Source: JBGPMO01 sp041487075
GTDB lineage: Bacteria; Patescibacteriota; Minisyncoccia; UBA6257; 1-14-0-10-40-38
DNA length: 7,796 bases
NCBI GenBank assembly: GCA_041487075.1
Contig: JBGPMO010000031.1
Span: 1-7,796, forward strand
Reading direction: 5' to 3'
Below the pieces are notes generated by a model, which was given only the letters and a program-made list of their open reading frames with translations, was not told where the DNA came from and did no database searches. The position numbers and the translations under genes are program-made. Below, one piece after another: positions 1 to 5,046 of this stretch. Within the stretch, counting starts at the first letter, position 1, and each line of letters starts with the position of its first letter.

Positions 1-1155
1 AAGCGTTCCCACCACGCGGTGCGGCATATGTTTGTAGCCCGGATGCCGGAGAATATTCCCTGCGAAAAGAAGGCGCGTCTGTATATGCCGATCTTCAAGA
101 AACTTGATGAGCTCAAATCGTTTGAACGGCGCCCCATCGCGAATCGTAAGCGGAAACGCAAGCCAACTCACTTTCGCGTTAGAATGCTCTTTCGGAAGAA
201 TGAAATACTGCTCATATTGCTTGAAAAAATTCCGTAGCTCATCAAAATTCGCCTTGCGCATCTCTACAACCGCAGGGAGTTTTTTTAATTGCTCAAGGCC
301 AAACGCAAACATAATTTCTACCGGCTTCAGGTTGTGGCCGATGTGCGTGTAGGTATACTTCTTGTCGTAGTGGATGCCGGTGTGTTCGTCGGTGAACCGG
401 TCTTCGAGCGCTTCGCTGTTGTCATTTTGCGATGCCCTGCCCCATTCGCGGAACGCATAGGCATGGTTTGCAAGCTCTGGATTTGAAACCGCCAAAATGC
501 CTCCGCCGCCTGCCGCCGTGATGTGGTGGGACGCATAAAAGCTCGCGGTCGTCATATCGGTGAACGTTCCGGTTGGTTGACCTAAAAATTTTCCTCCGAG
601 CGTATCGCAACTGTCGTCAATGAGATAGAGATTGTGCTTTTTTGCGAATACAGAGAGTGTCGCGACATCATTTAAATTACCCAGCGTATGCGGCACAATA
701 ATTGCCTTTGTTTTTGGCGATAGCATTGATTCAAGTTTTGAAAGATCAAGATTGTACGTACCCAATTCCGAATCAGCAAGAACCGGAATAAGATGATGGA
801 GAAGAATCGGGCTCAACGTTGTGGGAAACGTGCATGCCGGCGTGATCACCTCACTCCCTTCGGGAAGGTTCATGACTTTAAACGCGAGATAATTTGCGGT
901 TGAGCCGGAGTTCACTACCACGCCATGCTTTTTCCCAAGCACTTCTGCCACTTTCTGTTCAAACTCTTGGACGTATTTCCCCATGCCAAGCCAGCCCTCT
1001 TCAAGGCACTTCATCACTGCTTGAATCTCTTCATCGCCATACACCGCCTGCGCGTAATATACCTTGTCCTTGCCGGCAACAAACTTTTTATGCTTATTGT
1101 AAACTCCGTAATGCGCTTTTTTTCCTGGATTTGCGTCTTTATCTTTCGTTTCCAT
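1..1155 (-). CDS. rfbH: RfbH-like PMP-dependent nucleotide-sugar 3-dehydrase, cut by left edge
   Basis: Reading from ATG at 1155 to the window edge gives 385 residues with no stop; RfbH proteins are usually about 435, so roughly 50 C-terminal residues are missing. It has the DegT/DnrJ/EryC1/StrS fold: cofactor phosphate loop NSGSTAN (82-88), pyridine-binding Asp in IDDSCD (179-184), and SFYASHHIT (205-213), where His210 stands where aminotransferases have the PLP-linking lysine. That His marks the 3-dehydrase branch (RfbH/E1, ColD), which uses PMP to remove the C3 hydroxyl of a 4-keto-6-deoxy sugar. REWGR (236-240), YTHIGHNLK (269-277) and LLFAGNI further support RfbH. Oddly, there is no cysteine after Cys183, although classical RfbH carries three [2Fe-2S] cysteines just after REWGR. 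An in-frame TAA lies upstream (1172-1174). A TTG five codons upstream is a less likely start, and the ribosome site is weak (GAAG, 9 nt). Family is sure; exact substrate is inferred. Confidence 0.9.
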   Translation of the reverse strand, partial: METKDKDANPGKKAHYGVYNKHKKFVAGKDKVYYAQAVYGDEEIQAVMKCLEEGWLGMGKYVQEFEQKVAEVLGKKHGVVVNSGSTANYLAFKVMNLPEGSEVITPACTFPTTLSPILLHHLIPVLADSELGTYNLDLSKLESMLSPKTKAIIVPHTLGNLNDVATLSVFAKKHNLYLIDDSCDTLGGKFLGQPTGTFTDMTTASFYASHHITAAGGGGILAVSNPELANHAYAFREWGRASQNDNSEALEDRFTDEHTGIHYDKKYTYTHIGHNLKPVEIMFAFGLEQLKKLPAVVEMRKANFDELRNFFKQYEQYFILPKEHSNAKVSWLAFPLTIRDGAPFKRFELIKFLEDRHIQTRLLFAGNILRHPGYKHMPHRVVGTL

Positions 1156-1192
1156 AATGCCGTGCTTCAAGTCTTAGATTGATAAGTTATTA

Positions 1193-1220
1193 AGTATAAG
1201 AGGTAACTCGAGAAATGCAA
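1193..1220 (-). promoter_or_regulatory. Putative sigma-70 promoter of the RfbH-like gene
   Basis: On the minus strand, TTGCAT (1220-1215), a 16-bp spacer and TATACT (1198-1193) resemble a sigma-70 promoter: the -10 is one base from consensus, the -35 is weak. Transcription would start near 1186 and leave a leader of about 30 nt before the ATG at 1155. A terminator for the preceding gene lies upstream, so the RfbH-like gene needs its own promoter somewhere in this gap. A second, weaker candidate (TTTGAT, 16 bp, TATAAA) lies at about 1243-1270 on the same strand. Confidence 0.45.
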
Positions 1221-1222
1221 GA

Positions 1223-1238
1223 GCGGCACTTTTGCCGC
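1223..1238. other. GC-rich perfect hairpin next to the RfbH-gene promoter
   Basis: GCGGCA and TGCCGC form a perfect 6-bp stem around a 4-nt loop (CTTT). On the plus strand it is followed by CTTTTATAT, so it could act as a modest plus-direction terminator, yet no plus-strand gene ends here. On the minus strand the trailing bases (TCTTGC) are not a good U-tract. It ends two bases upstream of the putative -35 hexamer, so it could also be an operator or insulator. The role is unknown. Confidence 0.4.
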
Positions 1239-1252
1239 CTTTTATATCATAA

Positions 1253-1269
1253 CTAGCCTCAAATCAAAC
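1253..1269. repeat. Imperfect direct repeat, copy A
   Basis: This copy reads CTAGCCTCAAATCAAAC. Its partner at 1360-1375 reads CTAGACTCAAATAAAC, differing by one substitution and a one-base gap. The copies start 107 bp apart and flank the terminator of the 86-codon gene. A shorter relative, CTCAAATCA, occurs at 1671-1679 in that gene's leader. It may be a duplication scar or a regulator site; a chance match in AT-rich DNA is not excluded. Confidence 0.35.
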
Positions 1270-1290
1270 TGGTTTCAAAAAGGTCTTATG

Positions 1291-1329
1291 AAATTAAAAG
1301 AGTTTCGACGATATCTATCGTCGAAACTC
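1291..1329 (-). terminator. Intrinsic terminator of the 86-codon gene
   Basis: A perfect 13-bp stem (1300-1312 paired with 1317-1329) closes a 4-nt loop. In the minus direction it is followed at once by TTTTAATTT (1299-1291), a good U-tract. It begins 36 nt after the stop codon of the 86-codon gene. The plus-direction flank is not T-rich, so termination should be specific to leftward transcription and should separate the small gene from the RfbH-like gene. Confidence 0.85.
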
Positions 1330-1359
1330 CGTCATCACCTGTTCTTACTTTAGGTTGAT

Positions 1360-1375
1360 CTAGACTCAAATAAAC
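1360..1375. repeat. Imperfect direct repeat, copy B
   Basis: This is the partner of the repeat at 1253-1269. It overlaps the last codons and stop of the 86-codon gene, so any sequence-specific role would be combined with coding. The two copies bracket the intrinsic terminator. Confidence 0.35.
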
Positions 1376-1626
1376 GCTTCAGAAGAGCTACTCAGCACAT
1401 TTCCCCCACAAATGCCACATACACGATACTTCAACATTATTGTCACCGCTTCATCAACGACAACTACTTTGTACATCCGTTCTCCACAATGTTTGCGGAA
1501 AAATGTTCTGCCCTCCACATTCATCTGACCTTTTGCAAAGGCAACATTCTCGGAACGAAGCGCTTCCATCAACTCTGTAACCTTCGAAGGTATCGGAGTG
1601 AACCCATCAACCTGAATCGCGCCCAT
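1366..1626 (-). CDS. Small protein of unknown function, possible half zinc ribbon (86 aa)
   Basis: I do not recognise this 86-residue protein. It has a short polar N-terminus, an amphipathic helix at about 14-26 (SKVTELMEALRSE), then a beta-rich part with HCG (His46-Cys47) and CGICGG (Cys70, Cys73). The two cysteine-containing turns, separated by a strand-rich VVVVDEAVTIML stretch, look like a zinc ribbon whose first knuckle keeps one Cys plus a His; metal binding is inferred. No signal peptide or membrane segment is seen, so it is probably cytoplasmic. The start at 1626 is chosen because a perfect AAGGAGG lies 5 nt upstream. An in-frame ATG at 1665 would add 13 residues but has no good ribosome site and would place the AAGGAGG inside the gene. 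It has its own promoter and terminator, so it is probably well expressed and not obviously part of the sugar operon. Confidence 0.8.
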   Translation of the reverse strand: MGAIQVDGFTPIPSKVTELMEALRSENVAFAKGQMNVEGRTFFRKHCGERMYKVVVVDEAVTIMLKYRVCGICGGNVLSSSSEAFI

Positions 1627-1631
1627 CTTTT

Positions 1632-1638
1632 CCTCCTT
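1632..1638 (-). promoter_or_regulatory. Consensus Shine-Dalgarno site (AAGGAGG)
   Basis: AAGGAGG followed by a 5-nt spacer and ATG at 1626 decides the start of the 86-codon gene. It is the only consensus ribosome site in the window; the sugar genes have weak or no such sites. Confidence 0.85.
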
Positions 1639-1669
1639 GTTTTCGCGGTATATCAAAGGACTCATGTTG

Positions 1670-1687
1670 GCTCAAATCATCTTGAGC
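1670..1687 (-). promoter_or_regulatory. Leader stem-loop upstream of the 86-codon gene
   Basis: GCTCAA and TTGAGC form a perfect 6-bp inverted repeat with a 6-nt loop. It lies in the predicted leader, about 30 nt after the predicted transcription start and about 43 nt before the ATG at 1626. No U-tract follows in either direction, so it is not a terminator. It may be an operator or an RNA structure. Confidence 0.4.
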
Positions 1688-1722
1688 AAACGTCTTTAGT
1701 ATGACAACTACAGAGTAGCGAT

Positions 1723-1751
1723 ACTATATATTAAGCTAAGTCCTCTGTCAA
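1723..1751 (-). promoter_or_regulatory. Near-consensus sigma-70 promoter of the 86-codon gene
   Basis: TTGACA (1751-1746, six of six), a 17-bp spacer and TATAGT (1728-1723, five of six) form the best promoter in the window. The TGA within TTGACA is the stop codon of the aminotransferase gene. Transcription would start near 1716, giving a leader of about 90 nt. Confidence 0.8.
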
Positions 1752-2875
1752 GCGCGAAACGATTTAATCACTTTCACCACATAATTAAATTGCTCGTTCG
1801 TAAGCGATCCAAAAAGCGGCAAAGACACAATCTCTTTTGCAACGCGCTCGGCAACCGGGCAATAAGCCTTAATACCTGCTTTTTTGAAATATGAGTGTTC
1901 ATATACCGGAGGCGTAAACACATTCGTTGTGATCCCCTGTTCAGCAAGATAATTAATAAATTCATCTCGTAAACCATTTTTTATACGCACCACATAGAGC
2001 CACCAGCCGCTCTTTGTGTACAGACGGTCTTTCGGCGTCTCAAGCCATGGAATGCCCTTTAATGCTTTATTGTATCTCGCACGAATTTCATCTTTTTTCT
2101 TCAAAACTGCCGGAAGTTTTTTAAATTGAGCAAGTCCGATCGCAGCCATAATGTCATTCATGTTGTATTTCCAGCCAAGTTCGGAGACATCGTATCGCCA
2201 GCTGTATTTGTTGTTTCCTGCAAATCGTTTCCATGTGTCGCTTGCCGATCCATACCATCGTAATGCTTTTAACTTTTCAGCCAGTTTCGCATCGTTCGTC
2301 ACAATCATTCCCCCGTCGCCGGTCGTCATATTCTTTTTTGCTTCAAAACTAAAACAGGCAATATCTCCAAATGAACCGACGCGTTTCCCCTTATACGAAG
2401 CGCCTTGGGCATTTGCACAGTCCTCAATCACAAAGATTTTGTGCTTGCGCGCAATCTTCATAATCGCATCCATATTCGCGCTATGACCCCCAAGGTGAAC
2501 TGGAATAATGGCTTTAGTCCGCTTCGTAATCTTTTTTTCGATTTCTTTAGGATCAATGCAGAGCGTATCTTCTTCAACGTCAACGAATACCACTGTGGCG
2601 CGATTATAAAGAACCGCCCACGGCGTTGAAACCACCGTGGTTGCCGGCACAATCACTTCATCTCCCTCGCCAATACTAAGCGCCTGAACCGCAATATGAA
2701 GCGCCGCGGTGCAGGAAGTTACCCCAACCGCGTACTTCATGCCCATATCTTCGGCAAACAAACGCTCGAGCTCTTGCGTTTTGGGACCAGCCCCAACCCA
2801 ACCCGTCTCAAAAACTTCTGCAAGATTTTTTAATTCCTCTTTGCCGAGTCGCGGACGGAATAGTGGTACTTTCAT
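1748..2875 (-). CDS. DegT/DnrJ/EryC1/StrS-family nucleotide-sugar aminotransferase
   Basis: This 375-residue protein has full family length. It is a PLP enzyme that transfers an amino group, usually from glutamate, to a keto group on a nucleotide sugar in the cytoplasm. Visible marks are GWVGAGP near the N-terminus, the phosphate-binding TSCTAALH (53-60), HLGGHSANMDAI (127-138), the pyridine-binding Asp152 in EDCANAQGA (151-159), and SFEAKKNMTTGDGG (176-189) with catalytic Lys181 before Asn182. The later YDVSELGWKYNMNDIMAAIGLAQ segment resembles ArnB-like and perosamine-synthase-like 4-aminotransferases, so a 4-amino-4,6-dideoxy sugar is the best guess; 3-amination cannot be excluded. It is the last gene of the operon, 11 bp after the Nudix gene. 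Its ribosome site is weak, and its stop codon lies in the next gene's -35 box. Confidence 0.93.
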   Translation of the reverse strand: MKVPLFRPRLGKEELKNLAEVFETGWVGAGPKTQELERLFAEDMGMKYAVGVTSCTAALHIAVQALSIGEGDEVIVPATTVVSTPWAVLYNRATVVFVDVEEDTLCIDPKEIEKKITKRTKAIIPVHLGGHSANMDAIMKIARKHKIFVIEDCANAQGASYKGKRVGSFGDIACFSFEAKKNMTTGDGGMIVTNDAKLAEKLKALRWYGSASDTWKRFAGNNKYSWRYDVSELGWKYNMNDIMAAIGLAQFKKLPAVLKKKDEIRARYNKALKGIPWLETPKDRLYTKSGWWLYVVRIKNGLRDEFINYLAEQGITTNVFTPPVYEHSYFKKAGIKAYCPVAERVAKEIVSLPLFGSLTNEQFNYVVKVIKSFRA

Positions 2876-2886
2876 ATTATCTTTAT

Positions 2887-3393
2887 CTATTTCTCGTTCT
2901 CGTTCTTTTTCTCACGTAATGATTTCAAAAAATTAATTTCGCCCCACTCCTCTTTCATTAAAGACGACGGAAGTTCATTGAGCGGGAAATATGTCCCCTG
3001 CTTTGGTTCCTCCTTAAGTGCAACTTTAAACAAAAGCATGAGAGATTGTTCCCGCGGAGTAAACTCGTTAAAATAATGCAAAAATTCTGCATGCGCTACG
3101 CGCGCGCCCAGTTCCTTCTCTGCAACGCGATGTAAAGCTTTCAAAGGATCTTCTCCGTACCACAGGATACTGCCGGGGATATGCCAATTGTCATAAAACT
3201 CGTCTTTCCGATAGGTAAGCAAGATATGATCAGGATCGGGCATCACCGCAATATCTATCGCAACCAAAGGCACGGCTTTGCAAAAAGCCAAAAACACGGG
3301 ATACGGCGCGGGAATATGCACCTTTTCTAAAAGTTTCACGAGATCTTGTATCTCGATTTCAGAAAGCTTTGCTTTAAAAGGAAGTTCATTCAT
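2887..3393 (-). CDS. Nudix hydrolase resembling GDP-mannose mannosyl hydrolase
   Basis: From ATG at 3393 the product is 168 residues. VPLVAIDIAV (41-50), then WHIPGS and the box G74...E81...R89-V-A-E-K-E94-L-G96, follow the Nudix layout. The box is not canonical: Val replaces the Glu of RE, Lys replaces the first Glu of EE, and Ser replaces the second Gly of GG. GDP-mannose mannosyl hydrolase (Gmm/NudD) lacks the same two glutamates and has a similar PLVSLD strand before the box, so a nucleotide-sugar hydrolase releasing sugar from an NDP-sugar is the best family guess. About 35 residues precede the Nudix core, and the C-terminus is highly charged (REKKNENEK). A TTG at 3423 would add 10 residues and overlap the methyltransferase gene; ATG at 3393, 5 bp after its stop, is preferred, though neither has a good ribosome site. 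Substrate is inferred. Confidence 0.8.
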   Translation of the reverse strand: MNELPFKAKLSEIEIQDLVKLLEKVHIPAPYPVFLAFCKAVPLVAIDIAVMPDPDHILLTYRKDEFYDNWHIPGSILWYGEDPLKALHRVAEKELGARVAHAEFLHYFNEFTPREQSLMLLFKVALKEEPKQGTYFPLNELPSSLMKEEWGEINFLKSLREKKNENEK

Positions 3394-3398
3394 AAGGT

Positions 3399-4097
3399 TT
3401 ACCAGTGATTTGCGATTGCGCAATAGAATACTAATTTCTTCATGTATCGGTTCAAAAACGGAAAAAGTGTGGCGACTAATCGTTCAAACCGATGCCGCTT
3501 TCCATAGAAACGCAATGCGTCAGCGCCCCGATACCGCAAAATAGAAAATTTATTTTCTTTAAGAAGCTGTGTTATCTCTCGATAATCAAAAAAATGATCT
3601 TCCACCGGCTGAATATTTTTACGAGCTTTTATATATGACTTAAACAAAATCCACTTTCTATTTGGTACGGTAATCAGTAATTTCCCTTCAGGACGAAGCA
3701 CGCGATGCACCTCGCCCAATGCTTTCCCGAAATCCAAAAGGTACTGAAACACATCAACCATCACCACGATGTCGAATGATTGATCTTGAAACGGCAATGC
3801 CTCGGCATCACCTTTTATAATTTTTGCTTCGGGAACATTCTTTCGCGCCATCTCCATCAGCCGTTCTGATACATCAACCCCGGTCAATGAAGTAATGTTT
3901 CTCCCGCCGCGCGAGCCAATATTTTTAAGCACCACGCCCTGGCCAACGCCAATCTCTAGAACATCGCCGCGCCATTCCCTCACCACATCGAGCACTTCGT
4001 CATAAAACCATGGTGAAACAAAAACTTTTTCCGCAATCCGATCGTAGCCAGCGGCAATTTCATCCTTACTAATGCTTCCCCGCTGTTTTATAGTCAT
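3399..4097 (-). CDS. Class I SAM-dependent methyltransferase (Methyltransf_11 type)
   Basis: This 232-residue cytoplasmic enzyme has the SAM-binding motif DVLEIGVGQG (45-54), the acidic motif GVDVS (73-77), GDAEALPF (96-103), the strand FDIVVMVDVFQYL with its Asp, and LRPEGKLLITVPN (134-146), all typical of class I small-molecule methyltransferases. The acceptor cannot be read from sequence. Between the GT2 and Nudix genes, O- or N-methylation of a glycan sugar or its lipid carrier is likely. A TTG at 4121 would add eight residues; ATG at 4097 is preferred and still overlaps the GT2 gene by 29 bp, suggesting coupled translation. The ribosome site is weak (AAGAAA). Confidence 0.9.
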   Translation of the reverse strand: MTIKQRGSISKDEIAAGYDRIAEKVFVSPWFYDEVLDVVREWRGDVLEIGVGQGVVLKNIGSRGGRNITSLTGVDVSERLMEMARKNVPEAKIIKGDAEALPFQDQSFDIVVMVDVFQYLLDFGKALGEVHRVLRPEGKLLITVPNRKWILFKSYIKARKNIQPVEDHFFDYREITQLLKENKFSILRYRGADALRFYGKRHRFERLVATLFPFLNRYMKKLVFYCAIANHW

Positions 4098-5046
4098 TGA
4101 TAATTTCTTGTATAGTGCCAATGGGACGATGTTTTACCTCTTCAAATATCTTCGCCAAATACTCTGCAATCACCGATATGGATAAAAGCTGTACTGCTCC
4201 CAAAAAAAGCATACCGACAAAAAGCGTAAGAAAGCCGCGCGGAGCTGGGAAAAAAATATACAAAATGACATAGATCACAATAACCACAGCGGCAAGCAAG
4301 GTTACGATGGCGGCAAAGTATGAAATGAGTTGAAGCGGTTTATAGGAAAACGACAGAATCATTCGCTTTGCCCACCTGAAGTTTCCAAGAAATGAGTTTC
4401 CGGTTACTCCGGAAAACCGCTCGTCACGCGTATACGGAACGCCAATGCTTTTAAACCCGGCTGCGGCACGGAGTCCTCGGATATACCGATCAACTTCGGG
4501 AAAACTATTAATGACGTTGAGCGCGGTACGGTCAATAAGCGAGAAATCTCCGGCGTCGAGTGGTATATCAATATAAGACAGTTTCTTAAACAAACGATAA
4601 AACAGCTTATAACCGATACGGCGCGCGATACCCCCTTTCCGCCGCGCGCGAACGCCATAAACGACGTTGTACCCTTCGAGCCATTTTTTTACCATTTCCG
4701 GAAATAATTCCGGCGGATCTTGAATATCACCGTCTAAAAGAATTGCCGCATCCCCTGTGCAATAGCGCATGCCAGTCGTGTAAGCAATTTGACTGCCAAA
4801 ATTGTGCGCATGATCAATGACAATAAGATGCTTATCTTTAGAGGCGACTCCGCGCAACACTTCCATCGCGTTATCAGGACTCTTATCATTTACATAAATA
4901 AGTTCCCAGTTCGGCGTGATTTCTTTCATCACAGCGGTCACGCGCCGATGCATTTCATGCACACTGCCGCCATCGTTATAACAAACAACCACAACAGAAA
5001 TCTTTTTGTCGGTAAGCATAGCTGGATTAGGTATGTTTTTTAGCAT
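4069..5046 (-). CDS. GtrB/DPM1-like membrane-anchored GT2 glycosyltransferase
   Basis: The 325-residue length is typical of GtrB, ArnC and YkoT-like polyprenyl-phosphate glycosyltransferases, which move a sugar from an NDP-sugar to undecaprenyl phosphate on the inner membrane face. The GT-A domain begins at ISVVVVCYNDGG (16-27); LIYVNDKSPDN (49-59) is the usual DDGSxD loop with Asn-Asp-Lys-Ser. LLDGDIQDPPEL (103-114) holds the metal-binding Asp-x-Asp. Two hydrophobic helices follow at about 240-266 and 272-296, then the family-typical tail EYLAKIFEEVKHRP (295-308). It overlaps the methyltransferase gene by 29 bp and the upstream transketolase gene by 20 bp. An alternative ATG at 5019, 7 bp after the transketolase stop, would remove nine residues and also suits the family N-terminus. 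Fold is sure; donor sugar is unknown. Confidence 0.92.
   Translation of the reverse strand: MLKNIPNPAMLTDKKISVVVVCYNDGGSVHEMHRRVTAVMKEITPNWELIYVNDKSPDNAMEVLRGVASKDKHLIVIDHAHNFGSQIAYTTGMRYCTGDAAILLDGDIQDPPELFPEMVKKWLEGYNVVYGVRARRKGGIARRIGYKLFYRLFKKLSYIDIPLDAGDFSLIDRTALNVINSFPEVDRYIRGLRAAAGFKSIGVPYTRDERFSGVTGNSFLGNFRWAKRMILSFSYKPLQLISYFAAIVTLLAAVVIVIYVILYIFFPAPRGFLTLFVGMLFLGAVQLLSISVIAEYLAKIFEEVKHRPIGTIQEIINDYKTAGKH

Noticed and set aside
19..1182. Several plus- and minus-strand open frames of 62-87 codons near the left edge
   Set aside because: They overlap the long uninterrupted RfbH-like frame that runs off the left edge and carries all the family motifs.
1288..1353. 21-codon plus-strand ORF with an AAGG-like site upstream
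   Set aside because: It is built from the terminator palindrome and is too short to support; the minus-strand terminator explains the region.
1627..1665. Start of the small gene at ATG 1665 instead of 1626
   Set aside because: The longer form has no good ribosome site, whereas AAGGAGG sits 5 nt before the ATG at 1626; kept only as a possible second form.
1366..1751. Riboswitch or small RNA reading of the 86-codon gene unit
   Set aside because: The leader has only a short stem-loop and I recognise no riboswitch class. The intact frame with an ideal ribosome site favours a protein gene.
2151..2486. 111-codon plus-strand open frame
   Set aside because: It is antisense to the aminotransferase active-site region; its Phe/Ser-rich composition reflects the complement of that gene.
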